DNA of 64,000 bases from Adlercreutzia sp910585575 (GTDB lineage: Bacteria; Actinomycetota; Coriobacteriia; Coriobacteriales; Eggerthellaceae), in assembly GCF_951801035.1 (NCBI RefSeq), contig NZ_CATOKT010000001.1. One strand, given 5' to 3'. The notes under the pieces were generated by a model that searched no databases, was not told the origin of the DNA, and worked only from the letters and a program-made list of their open reading frames with translations. Position 1 is the stretch's first letter; each line of letters opens with the position of its first letter. Shown one piece after another: positions 8,169-18,094 of the stretch. Both the position numbers and the translations under genes were made by a program.

Positions 8169-8384
8169 ATGACAACAACAGCCGACCTCATTTTTTGCGA
8201 AGCCGTGCAAGACCTCGCTAAGAAAACAGGTCAAGCCCTCGCAGAGGTTCGGCGTGCCGCCATTGAATCACGCGCTTATGAGGCTCTATACGATCCTGAA
8301 ACCGGCATGTGGGGAGAGGGCCCTGATTCATTTGCGGAGTTTATCAAGCGCGATCGGCCTAACAGCATACAGGGCGCCGCCTGA
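8169..8384 (+). CDS. Small hypothetical protein, possible partner of the DUF3791-like protein
   Basis: 71 residues from the ATG of MTTTADLIFCEAVQDLA. An alternative GTG start at 8091 overlaps the previous stop as GTGA and would add 26 residues with weaker protein-like character. The C-terminal part (YEALYDPETGMWGEGPDSFAEF) resembles small proteins encoded beside DUF3791/DUF3990 modules, as I remember them. Base composition is less GC-rich than upstream genes, marking the left edge of the island. No DUF3990 toxin gene is present, so the module may be incomplete. Confidence 0.5.
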   Translation: MTTTADLIFCEAVQDLAKKTGQALAEVRRAAIESRAYEALYDPETGMWGEGPDSFAEFIKRDRPNSIQGAA

Positions 8385-8419
8385 ATGAAATCTGTCGGAA
8401 GTACGTCTCGAGGGGAAAT

Positions 8420-9175
8420 ATGCGCAGAAAGACAGTCAAGGGCATCTGCCACGTCTGTGGGAAAACGACCGATTTAAGCTTCGAGCATGTTCCTCCGCGT
8501 GCCTTAAGTAATACTAGTCCGGTAAAAAAGTATTCGGGTGTTGAGTTAGCCCAAGCTACAGGATCGCTTTTTAATGCTAGTTTCGATGGAATTCGTTATA
8601 AATCCAGCCAACGAGGATCCGGTTTCCAAACGATCTGCGCTAGCTGCAACTCGTATTTTGGGCGACACTATGTTAGTGAATATTGCGAATTCTCTGAGGC
8701 ACTGGGCAGCTTACTGCTATCTAACCCACCAAGCAAAGAAGAATTAGGCATCCACCTTGAACCGAGAAGCTTGAATGGACTGGCATTTATCAAGCATATT
8801 GTCAGCAACTTCTGTGCTAGCTCGCAGACTGGAACCCTCTTTACATGCCGAGATTTTCTTTTGGATCACAAAAGCAATGCGTTTCCGAGTCATCTGAAAG
8901 TATATTTGTTTGCCGTACCTGACCCTGGACCGTTGTTTGTCACCACAGGCTGGACAAAGATGCTTATGCAGGACGGCTCGATTGTAACTGCTAGCTACCT
9001 GGCCTCATTTCCTCTTGGTTATTCACTCGTGGACACAAACGAGACAAACACGGATCCTTGCTCTCTGGGCTGCGATATCACTGCTCTCGCCTATCGACCG
9101 TGGGAAAGCATCTCATGCTCCTTGGATCTACCATATAAGACCATCGAGAACACTTTTCCCGCCCCTCGTTATTAG
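8420..9175 (+). CDS. HNH-like zinc-finger protein of the island (putative nuclease)
   Basis: 251 residues. The N-terminus has CHVCG, then LSFEHVPPRAL and, after about 60 residues, TICASCNSYFG. This CxxC...(E)HVPP...CxxCN layout is that of HNH/zinc-ribbon proteins in which the His and Asn of the betabetaalpha-metal fold do catalysis. The remaining 170 residues are unrecognised. AT content and codon use (many TTT, AAA, TTA) differ sharply from the chromosome on either side, a sign of transfer. It ends 17 bases before the first hsdS recombination site. A defence role is possible but not shown. Confidence 0.65.
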   Translation: MRRKTVKGICHVCGKTTDLSFEHVPPRALSNTSPVKKYSGVELAQATGSLFNASFDGIRYKSSQRGSGFQTICASCNSYFGRHYVSEYCEFSEALGSLLLSNPPSKEELGIHLEPRSLNGLAFIKHIVSNFCASSQTGTLFTCRDFLLDHKSNAFPSHLKVYLFAVPDPGPLFVTTGWTKMLMQDGSIVTASYLASFPLGYSLVDTNETNTDPCSLGCDITALAYRPWESISCSLDLPYKTIENTFPAPRY

Positions 9176-9191
9176 CAGCAACAGCTCCCGC

Positions 9192-9210
9192 AAATGACCA
9201 TTTAGCTGCT
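9192..9210 (+). repeat. HsdS recombination site copy A
   Basis: aaatgaccatttagctgct in plus orientation. In the frame of the following cassette it encodes NDHLAA. It pairs with an exact inverse copy at 9833-9851 and shares a 17-base core with the copies at 12059-12076 and 12707-12724. Confidence 0.85.
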
Positions 9211-10041
9211 ATGATCGAAGCTCATTTCGAGAATGCGCTGAAGGATGTTGAAGGGTGGACTGAATCAAATCTTTTGTGCATTGCAAACTACAAGAACGGT
9301 CTTGCTATGCAAAAGTTCCGTCCAGTTGCAGGCGATCCTGGATTGCCGGTGCTGAAGATTCGGGAGCTAAATCAGGGATATTGCGGAGCTGACGCAGAAA
9401 GATGCCGCAGCGATATAGATAATTCCGTTCAAATTCGCGACGGAGATCTCATCTTTTCGTGGTCGGGAACGCTTCTTCTTAGGTTCTGGGCTGGCGGAGA
9501 GGCGGGGTTGAACCAGCACCTTTTCAAAGTAACCTCAGATGAGTTTCCCAGCTGGTTTTACTATGCATGGACAAAGCGTCACATGAGCCATTTCATCATG
9601 CTGGCTAAGGACAAAGCTACGACCATGGGCCACATCAAACGTAGCGCTTTGGCGGACGCTGCAGTACTGATTCCTCCTGCTCAAATCCTGGAGAGCTTAA
9701 CTCGCATTTGCCAGCCGATGGTCGAGGAAATGAACGAACTGGCTGTCGAAGCACGGAGGCTTGAAGATTTTCGCGATGCGCTCCTGCCAAGACTCATGTC
9801 TGGCGAGATCGACGTCTCGCAGATCGACCTCAAGCAGCTAAATGGTCATTTAGCTTACGGATGCGCTGACGGCTGGTACTTCCTTACCGGAACAGCTCGT
9901 CATGAGAACCGGTTCGTTGGAAGTAAGCAATTCCGCCGTCTGTGCGCCAGATTACTAGCCAGTCGCCGGCATTTGCTACATGGCACTCATCGCTTCCACT
10001 CCATTTGCCAGAAAGACGATGCATTCTATGTCGCCGCCTAA
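9211..10041 (+). pseudogene. hsdS: Silent hsdS cassette (alternative second target-recognition domain)
   Basis: The reading frame continues from site A (NDHLAA) into MIEAHFENALKDVEGW and encodes a type I S-subunit half: a target-recognition domain, then a conserved helix (RRLEDFRDALLPRLMSGEI) ending at QLNGHLA on site B (9833-9851). It has no first recognition domain and no start with a good ribosome site, so it is probably not expressed here. Its end matches the expressed HsdS end (LLPKLMSGEIDVSQVDLTQLNGHL). After site B the frame runs on for about 60 unrelated residues over the antisense of yafQ; homology ends near 9855. An inversion using site A and the site at 12705-12728 would join it in frame to the expressed first domain. 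Confidence 0.8.
9833..9851 (-). repeat. HsdS recombination site copy B
   Basis: agcagctaaatggtcattt is the exact inverse complement of copy A. In the cassette frame it encodes KQLNGH. With the next bases it forms a perfect palindrome (agctaaatg-gt-catttagct, 9837-9856), a plausible tyrosine recombinase core. Confidence 0.85.
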
Positions 10042-10186
10042 GGATCTCAAGAGACTCGGGCGTATTCTCCAGAATGAGGTCGACAACAGCCTCCAGCTCC
10101 GCAAGATCCCACTGCCGCTTAGCAGCCTTCTTCTTTAAGTCCCGACTAAACGCAGGAGCAAACTTAGCCTCTAACCGATGGCTCAT
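9884..10186 (-). CDS. YafQ-like type II toxin (RelE/ParE superfamily mRNA interferase)
   Basis: 100 residues. Features of YafQ: basic N-terminal helix (FSRDLKKKAAKRQWDLAEL), a central HRMHRLSGKWSGSDECHV strand region, WLVIWRTDGGIAYFQRTGSHDELF, with the catalytic-type His95 in the final TGSHDELF motif. Such toxins cleave mRNA at the ribosome. The start codon overlaps the antitoxin stop as ATGA, so it is translationally coupled and made after the antitoxin. The pair lies inside the segment bounded by the outermost hsdS recombination sites. Confidence 0.9.
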   Translation of the reverse strand: MSHRLEAKFAPAFSRDLKKKAAKRQWDLAELEAVVDLILENTPESLEILRRRHRMHRLSGKWSGSDECHVANAGDWLVIWRTDGGIAYFQRTGSHDELFR

Positions 10187-10455
10187 GCCATCGCCGCCTG
10201 GATGAGATCGTGGCCGCTCTTGTAGCTCTTGCCTTTGCCGGAACGAATCATTTCTTCGGTTTCGTGTATGGCGACCAGGCTTTCGGCGTTCGGCTGTTCG
10301 TAGTCGAACGATAGCGGGATGGCGTTGGTGTTTACGATTTGGGTAAAGAAAGCCCTTGTCACGGAAGACAGATCAAGGCCGTAGTGCTCTACTACGCGAG
10401 AAGCCTCTTCTTTCAACGTATTGTCGATCCGAATAGTCAAAGTACTCGCAGCCAT
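10183..10455 (-). CDS. RelB/DinJ-family antitoxin
   Basis: 90 residues. The N-terminus (STLTIRIDNTLKEEASRVVE) is the ribbon-helix-helix DNA-binding unit, followed by YGLDLSSVTRAFFTQIV, the classic DinJ signature. The C-terminal region should wrap and neutralise the YafQ-like toxin encoded next. Its ribosome site TAGGAGG is strong. Upstream (10456-10533) is an AT-rich divergent promoter region shared with the recombinase gene, so antitoxin autoregulation could also affect the recombinase (inference). Confidence 0.92.
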   Translation of the reverse strand: MAASTLTIRIDNTLKEEASRVVEHYGLDLSSVTRAFFTQIVNTNAIPLSFDYEQPNAESLVAIHETEEMIRSGKGKSYKSGHDLIQAAMA

Positions 10456-10533
10456 TGTTTCCTCCTAAAGGTATAAGCACTAACATAGTCTAGCTTTCGT
10501 AAGTGCAATAGTCAAACGAACCAGGAGGCACCC

Positions 10534-11502
10534 ATGAATTCTGCGACCATCGACTCGATCTCACTCCAAATGCAGCCATTTCTCGATTGTGAGCAGATGA
10601 AACGATTGCGTGAAGTGCTTAAATGCGCCATTGCCCCCATCACCGACCTCGGCAAACACGCCAGCCAAGACCTCATCGACCTCTTCATCGAAGCGAAGCA
10701 GGTAGAGGGATGCTCCACAAAGACACTCGACTATTACCGCAACACTCTCGAACGCCTAAATGCAGCGCTGCGAAAGCCATTCACGCAGGTTGAAACATCC
10801 GACCTACGATCCTATCTTACCGAGTACGAGCAAAAACGGAACTCGAGCAAGGTAACTATCGACAACATCCGTCGCATCATGTCGAGCTTCTTTTCGTGGC
10901 TGGAAGACGAAGACTACATCGTAAAGAGCCCCGTGCGACGCATTCATCGCGTGAAGGTTGCGAGCATGATCAAGGAGACCTTTTCAGACGAAGAGCTAGA
11001 GACAATCCGCGGCAATAGCGGCTCCTCGCGCGACCTCGCCATTATTGACCTTTTGGCCTCAACCGGTATGCGCATTGGAGAACTCGTCCGGCTCAATCGC
11101 AGTGACATCGATCTGAACGAACGCGAATGCATCGTGCTGGGAAAGGGCAATAAGCAACGGATGGTCTACTTCGACGCACGGGCGAAACTGCACCTAACGG
11201 ACTATCTCGGACAACGCACTGACGACAATCCGGCCCTCTTTGTCTCTCATGCTAGACCACACACTCGACTCACCATCGGTGCCATCGAGTTGCGCTTGAG
11301 AAAACTTGGAGAAACCTTAGCGATTCAACGCGTGCATCCGCATAAGTTCCGACGTACCCTTGCCACCTACGCCATTGAGAAGGGAATGCCCATTGAGCAG
11401 GTGCAAAAACTCCTCGGTCATGCGAGAATAGATACCACCATGCACTACGCCATGGTGAATCAGAACAACGTGAAAGCATCGCATAGAAGGTATTTGGAGT
11501 GA
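10534..11502 (+). CDS. Tyrosine recombinase (XerC/D-like), probable HsdS invertase
   Basis: 322 residues. An N-terminal SAM-like core-binding domain (about 45-140) is followed by a catalytic domain with the full set: Arg180 (STGMRIGEL), Lys204 (GKGNKQRM), His270 and Arg273 (HPHKFRRTL), His296 (LLGHARI) and nucleophile Tyr305 (TTMHYA). It is complete. Its position between hsdS cassettes, flanked by short inverted repeats at cassette ends, matches phase-variable type I systems in which a dedicated recombinase shuffles hsdS. The stop overlaps the GTG start of the half-length hsdS (GTGA), so the two are translationally coupled. Confidence 0.93.
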   Translation: MNSATIDSISLQMQPFLDCEQMKRLREVLKCAIAPITDLGKHASQDLIDLFIEAKQVEGCSTKTLDYYRNTLERLNAALRKPFTQVETSDLRSYLTEYEQKRNSSKVTIDNIRRIMSSFFSWLEDEDYIVKSPVRRIHRVKVASMIKETFSDEELETIRGNSGSSRDLAIIDLLASTGMRIGELVRLNRSDIDLNERECIVLGKGNKQRMVYFDARAKLHLTDYLGQRTDDNPALFVSHARPHTRLTIGAIELRLRKLGETLAIQRVHPHKFRRTLATYAIEKGMPIEQVQKLLGHARIDTTMHYAMVNQNNVKASHRRYLE

Positions 11503-12080
11503 CACGTATAGAATACGCCATCGGGGAACTCTGCTCTTTCGCAAAGGGCGCCAGCATCCCTCGCGACCGAATGTTTGATAGCGGAGAATACCTTTACCTG
11601 CACTACGGGGATCTCTACTCCGGGCACGATCTCTACATCGATGTCCGCAGCCCTCAGAAGCGAATACCCTACATCAAGTCATCCGAGCGAGTTAAAGACG
11701 AGCAGCTTGTTCTCACTGAAGACATTGTTTACATCCTCACATCAGAAACAGTAGACGACCTCGGAAAATCACTCTGTGTCATCAACGCGGGCTCTCAGCC
11801 AATCGTTTCTGGCACGGAAACGACCGTCGTGCGGATCGAGCGAAAAGACATCGTCAACCCTCGATATCTAAACTACTTATTCCAGACTTCCCGCTTCAAG
11901 AAAACTCTGCAGCAATACGTCACAGGAATGAAAGTCTTTCGTGTTCACCCTCGAGACATAGCGAAAATAGCAATATCCCTCCCCCCTCTTGCCGAGCAGC
12001 AAAAGATCGTCAACTTGCTTGACGCTATTCACGACAAGATCATGCTCAACCGTCGGATAAATGACCATTTAGCTGCGTGA
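11499..12080 (+). CDS. hsdS: Half-length HsdS (alternative first recognition domain)
   Basis: 193 residues from a GTG overlapping the recombinase stop. It encodes one target-recognition domain (IEYAIGELCSFAKGASI... with HYGDLYSG) and the following conserved helix region (PPLAEQQKIVNLLDAIHDKI) ending RRINDHLAA at a stop just after recombination site C. The equivalent point in the expressed HsdS is CRINDHLAV in mid-protein, so this is exactly half of an S subunit. It may work as a half-subunit dimer or be a store: inversion of 12077-12706 would extend it in frame with the second domain of the expressed gene. Confidence 0.82.
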   Translation: MTRIEYAIGELCSFAKGASIPRDRMFDSGEYLYLHYGDLYSGHDLYIDVRSPQKRIPYIKSSERVKDEQLVLTEDIVYILTSETVDDLGKSLCVINAGSQPIVSGTETTVVRIERKDIVNPRYLNYLFQTSRFKKTLQQYVTGMKVFRVHPRDIAKIAISLPPLAEQQKIVNLLDAIHDKIMLNRRINDHLAA

Positions 12081-13249
12081 GATCGACCTGCGAGACATCG
12101 ATCTCGCCGGACATGAGTTTCGGGAGAAGTACATCGCGTATTTGAGAGAGCTCCAGGCTTTCCTTTTCATTTTCGAGAATCTGCAGCAGAAGAGCTTCCG
12201 CAAAGTTCGAATAACGGTCTAGTGTTTTGCTGGACGGCACGATCACGTTTTCTGTTTCCAGATCTTTGATGTTGATCGCGGCAAAAGTCGCTCCATTCGC
12301 CTTTGCTTGGAGGGAGCGAACCACTCTCTTGATTGCCTGGAATACCACGCTTTGCGGAACCCCTAACCCGACGAGAGCAAAGCATGACTGGTTCATTGCC
12401 ATCGGGGCACCGGCCATTGTCACCTTTCCAACAGTACCGCGTGCCGTAAGCATCACTGTGCCCGTCTCGTATAGGTCACTATTGCAGTTGGCGAGACCTT
12501 GCTTCGTTATGTGTTTTGCTGTACTAAGCGAAAATACAGAATCCACTACATCGCCAGGAGCAAAAAACGGAATTTGTCCGTCCCTCCAATACTCGTCAAC
12601 ACTTGTCCTTGGTGTACCGCCGCTGCAGATCTTAATAACTTCTCCTAAGGGCACAATGCGGCTACTGTGCGCCAGGCAACCGTCGTAAGCAGCTTCCAGC
12701 AGGACAGCTAAATGGTCATTTATCCGACAATTAAGAGCGATCTTGTGGTCTAGCGCGCTTAATATGCTCGCTATTGCTCTTTGCGTTGCGCGGCTTTCCG
12801 GATATGTGACCACTATCTCTGTGCAGAGTCGCGCTTTGTTCATCTCGGTTTGGCCCGTAGACCCCTCCGCCATACCTTCGATTACCTTTTGCTTAGACTT
12901 TACGAAATATCCGAGATAAAGCGGATCGATGCCCGAAGCGCGAAGGGTCAGCACATGACTATCCGTCGTCCACGTATCGGCAAGCTGCTCGGGAGCCTGG
13001 GCAACCCGGCCAGCGCTCCCGACGCCCGTTGCGTTAACCAAGATATCGAGCGGTTGCACCACTTTTTCGGCTTTAATCTGTTTAGCGTCTGAATCATGAT
13101 AGCGAGCCTGCGAGATGTCTACCTGCTGATTTCGCACGCACTTCTGTCCTAGCACAAGCACATCAGCCGCTCCTGCGCCGGTCGAGTACTTCGGAGCAAT
13201 CCCTCGGGCCATGTACGACACAAGCTCACCCAGCGGCTTCTCTTCCCAC

Positions 13250-13260
<11 letters not shown>
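12046..13260 (-). CDS. hsdS: Type I restriction-modification specificity subunit HsdS (expressed copy)
   Basis: 404 residues. I choose the TTG at 13260 because GGAGG lies 9 bases upstream and it overlaps the hsdM stop by 11 bases; the longer open frame runs inside hsdM. There are two target-recognition domains, each followed by a conserved helix: domain 1 (KPLGELVSYMARGIAPKYST to SALDHKIALNCRINDHLAV) and domain 2 (RIVPLGEVIKICSGGTPRT to LLPKLMSGEIDVSQVDLTQLNGHL). Site D lies between the two halves (12705-12728) and site C at the end (12052-12075), so domain 2 is a removable cassette. HsdS determines the DNA sequence methylated and restricted by the complex. Confidence 0.92.
12052..12075 (+). 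repeat. HsdS recombination site copy C
   Basis: 24 bases identical, in inverse orientation, to 12705-12728; the 17-base core (aaatgaccatttagctg) is also in copies A and B. On the plus strand it encodes the RINDHLA end of the half-length HsdS; on the minus strand it encodes the QLNGHLSD end of the full HsdS. The two genes converge and share this site. Confidence 0.88.
12705..12728 (-). repeat. HsdS recombination site copy D (between the two HsdS halves)
   Basis: Inverse of 12052-12075 over 24 bases. On the minus strand it encodes RINDHLA in mid-HsdS. On the plus strand it reads QLNGHLSDN and then TAA, so a cassette inverted into this place would also end at a stop codon. Confidence 0.88.
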
Positions 13261-14764
<1,504 letters not shown>

Positions 14765-14772
14765 TGTCCGTC

Positions 14773-17700
14773 CTATTCGTAGATCTTCGTATCGGCCCAC
14801 AACTCACATTGTCTCATGACCGTATCCATGGCATCTTCGACACCCTCGGGCGGGTATTTATATTTCTTCAGGAGCCGCTTAATCGCGCGACGCATACCGG
14901 CACGGGCGTTTTCCTTGCGCTGCCAGTCGATAGTCGCGCTCTTGCGCATGGCATCGGTCAACTCGCGCGTAATCGCAACCAACTGATCGTTGTCGTAGAA
15001 GTCACGCACCGCTCGCGGCTTCGTAATGGCGTCGTAAAAGGCCATTTCCTCCTCGGTCAGACCAAGCGACTCCGCTTCTCCTCTATCCTGCATCATCTCT
15101 TTGGCCATGTTCACGAGCTCTTCGATCACTTGCGCGTTGGTGAGCATGCCGTTCAAGTAGGCATTCAGCGTTCCTTGCAGCATGTCGCTGAAACGCTCGG
15201 CTTTGACAACACTGGTCTTCTGATAGGCTCGCACCTGCTCCTTAATGAGACGCTTCAGGCTCTCGACGGCGATGTTGCGCTGCTTCATGTTCGCCAGCTC
15301 TTGCAGGAAGGACTCATCGAAGAGCGAGATTTCCACGCTGTCTTTCTCGAAGAGATCGATGACGCCATCGGCGTGAACCGTTTGCTCCAAAATTGCCGTG
15401 ACGCGCTGGTTGAACTCCTTGTAGGTCATTCCCTTGCCGCCGGTAGACTTGCGCCCGGTAAGCCGGAGCACCTGCACCCGCAACACGCTGAGGTACGCTG
15501 CCTCGTGAACATCCCTTTCGTCTACGATGCTCTTACACAACGAGAGAGCCTGGTTCATTAGCTGGCACTGCTTCAGGAACTCTTCCCTATCCTCCTCGCG
15601 AACAGGATCGAGCAACCAGTCGGTACCCTCGTTGATGGCATCCGCGAGTTTCGCTTTACTTTCCGTGAAAATGAGTTTCTGGTAGTCAAACCCATAAAGC
15701 AAATCGCGACAAACGGCGAGTTTTTCTAGGAAACGAGGATACGCCGTCGCGGCAATGTCCATGTTGCCGTAATTGCTCTGGTCGCGGTTGGTGTAGTCTT
15801 TCATCGCCTGCTTAAGCGCCCGCGCAATGCCGATGTAGTCAACGACCAGGCCACCTTCTTTGCCTCGGCACACACGATTCACACGCGCGATGGCTTGCAT
15901 TAGATTGTGACCCTTCATAGGCTTGAAGACATACATGGTCGACAGACTGGGCACGTCGAAGCCGGTCAGCCACATGTCCACAACAATGGCAATTTTCAGC
16001 GGATCGTCGTCATCTTTGAACTTGCGCTCCATCTCCTTTTTGTGATTGGTTCCGCCGCAAATCTTGAACCATTCCTCAGGGTCTTGGTTGCTCATAGTCA
16101 TGACGACGCCGAGCTTCTCCTCCCATTCGGGGCGAAGCTCCAGCATACGCTCGTAGATCTTTATCGCTACGGGACGACTGTATGCAACCACGAGGGCTTT
16201 GCCAGCCAGAATGTCAGCACGGTTATTCTCGTAGTGATCGATAATGTCCCGACAGAGTGCATCAATGGTCTCGGGGGCGCCGAAGAGAGCGTCAAGGCCT
16301 CCTAGATCGCGCTTGCTCTTCTCGATGCTCGCCTCATCAGCCTCTTCCGCGAATTCGTTATAGGCGGCATCTAAAGCACCCAACGTGCCCTCATCAAGAT
16401 TGAGAGCCACTACACGACTTTCGTAATATACCGGCTTGGTTGACTGATCCTCAACCGATTGGGTCATGTCGTAGACGTCGATATAGTCGCCGAAAATCTC
16501 CCGCGTATTTCGGTCTTCCATCGAAATAGGCGTACCAGTAAAGCCAATGTATGAGGCATTCGGAAGCGCCTTGCGCACGATGCGGGCTGTGCCAACGGTC
16601 ACATTGCCCTCAGCATCCATCTTCTCGGTGAGCCCGTATTGACCGCGATGCGCCTCATCCACCATGACGACCACGTTGCTGCGATCGCACAGAGGCTCGT
16701 CACCGTCCATAAACTTCTGCATGGTGGTGAAGATAATGCCGTTCGCCTCACGGCCGACAAGAAGCTCTTTGAGGTTGGCTCGACTCGATGCCTGCACGGG
16801 CGTCTGCCGCAGAAACTGAGCGCAGCGGCCAAACTGTCCGAAGAGCTGGTCGTCTAAATCGTTGCGATCGGTAATAACGACGATAGTAGGGCTATCGATC
16901 TTCTCCTGAAGCAAATGAGCGAAGAACACCATTGAGAGCGATTTACCCGACCCTTGCGTATGCCAAAAGACGCCGATCTTGCCATCGCCAGCAATGGCCT
17001 CTTCCGCCCGAACAACCGCCTTATTGACCGCAAAGTATTGATGATAGGCCGCCAAGATCTTGATGACCTTGCTTGAGCTGTCGTTGAAGCAGATGAAGTT
17101 CTTCACGATGTCGAGCAGACGATCCTTGCGCATCATGCCATCGAGCATCGTCTTCCACGTGGCTGAGCTTGCCTGCGAGTAGTCCCCGTCGGCAGATTTC
17201 CACGCAACAAAACGGTCTTCATCTGCCGTGATGGTTCCAACGCGCGTTTCGCCCATGTCGCTCATCACGCAGAATGCATTCGACACGAAAAGCGAAGGAA
17301 TATGCTGCATGTAGTTGCGCAGCTGCAGGTACGCATCGGAGGCGTCGGTCTCTTCCCGAGACGGACTTTTGAGCTCGAAAAGTACGAGGGGTATACCGTT
17401 AACAAAGGCGATAACATCGGGGCGCTTCTCGGAGTGCTCAACGAAGGTCCATTGGTTCACAACATGAAAGTCGTTATTGCCAGGGTTGTCAAAGTCGAGC
17501 AGATACACAATGTCGTCCCGCTCTTCCCTGCCGTCGAAGAAATGCACCTCAACGCCGTTTTGCAGATAATCGTTGAAGCGCTCATTACGCTGTGCCAGAT
17601 CGCCCACTTCGTCGCTTTGAAGGATCGCAATAGCCTCGCTGATAGCCTGACGAGGAAGGGCTGGATTAATGCGCGCTAAAGCAGAGGGCAATACCCCCGG

Positions 17701-17850
17701 CAGAAACACATCCCTATAGGCGTCATCCGTCCGCTCAACATCGGGCCCATAGAGATGCGTGTAGCCTAGCTGCTCGGACATGTGCTCAACTACGACGTCC
17801 TCGAAGAATTCTTCGTTCATCTTGATGACACCATACTGGAATTCGGCCAC
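14773..17850 (-). CDS. hsdR: Type I restriction endonuclease subunit HsdR
   Basis: 1025 residues, a normal HsdR length. The N-terminal nuclease domain shows the PD-(D/E)xK pattern with Asp145 (RPDVIAF) and the ELK triad (LFELKSP, residues 159-161). The translocase follows, with Walker A TQGSGKS (298-304), DEAH box (VMVDEAH, 398-401), and later SF2 motifs (GFTGTPI, VDMWLTGFD, QAIARVNR). The C-terminal helical part mediates complex assembly. A good ribosome site (AGGAGAG) precedes the ATG. It is the first gene of the hsdR-hsdM-hsdS operon and appears intact, so restriction should be active. Confidence 0.95.
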   Translation of the reverse strand: MAEFQYGVIKMNEEFFEDVVVEHMSEQLGYTHLYGPDVERTDDAYRDVFLPGVLPSALARINPALPRQAISEAIAILQSDEVGDLAQRNERFNDYLQNGVEVHFFDGREERDDIVYLLDFDNPGNNDFHVVNQWTFVEHSEKRPDVIAFVNGIPLVLFELKSPSREETDASDAYLQLRNYMQHIPSLFVSNAFCVMSDMGETRVGTITADEDRFVAWKSADGDYSQASSATWKTMLDGMMRKDRLLDIVKNFICFNDSSSKVIKILAAYHQYFAVNKAVVRAEEAIAGDGKIGVFWHTQGSGKSLSMVFFAHLLQEKIDSPTIVVITDRNDLDDQLFGQFGRCAQFLRQTPVQASSRANLKELLVGREANGIIFTTMQKFMDGDEPLCDRSNVVVMVDEAHRGQYGLTEKMDAEGNVTVGTARIVRKALPNASYIGFTGTPISMEDRNTREIFGDYIDVYDMTQSVEDQSTKPVYYESRVVALNLDEGTLGALDAAYNEFAEEADEASIEKSKRDLGGLDALFGAPETIDALCRDIIDHYENNRADILAGKALVVAYSRPVAIKIYERMLELRPEWEEKLGVVMTMSNQDPEEWFKICGGTNHKKEMERKFKDDDDPLKIAIVVDMWLTGFDVPSLSTMYVFKPMKGHNLMQAIARVNRVCRGKEGGLVVDYIGIARALKQAMKDYTNRDQSNYGNMDIAATAYPRFLEKLAVCRDLLYGFDYQKLIFTESKAKLADAINEGTDWLLDPVREEDREEFLKQCQLMNQALSLCKSIVDERDVHEAAYLSVLRVQVLRLTGRKSTGGKGMTYKEFNQRVTAILEQTVHADGVIDLFEKDSVEISLFDESFLQELANMKQRNIAVESLKRLIKEQVRAYQKTSVVKAERFSDMLQGTLNAYLNGMLTNAQVIEELVNMAKEMMQDRGEAESLGLTEEEMAFYDAITKPRAVRDFYDNDQLVAITRELTDAMRKSATIDWQRKENARAGMRRAIKRLLKKYKYPPEGVEDAMDTVMRQCELWADTKIYE

Positions 17851-18094
17851 GCGTCTCTCCTCGACTCACTGCATGTTTTGCCTATTCTACCTCACAAGCC
17901 GAAACATAAATCGTGCGAGCTAAGCGGTCTCGCTTGGCCAACGAATCCCGTCAAGAACGGGCCCAAGAATTCTCGACGCAGTGTGTCGAGAATATTATCA
18001 GTCGGGCGGAAGGACTCTTTGCACGCTGAGTGAAAAGTTATCTAGCCAAAGACCCGTGAGCTTATTTGGCCCTAGAAAGCAACTCTACTGCGCT
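17851..18094. other. Intergenic region upstream of hsdR (right edge of island)
   Basis: About 245 bases without a gene. It should contain the minus-strand promoter of the hsd operon. Two small dyads are visible: cccgt-caaga-acggg near 17947-17961 and ttctcgac-gcagtgt-gtcgagaa near 17972-17994. No attachment-site duplication or tRNA gene was recognised. Confidence 0.45.
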
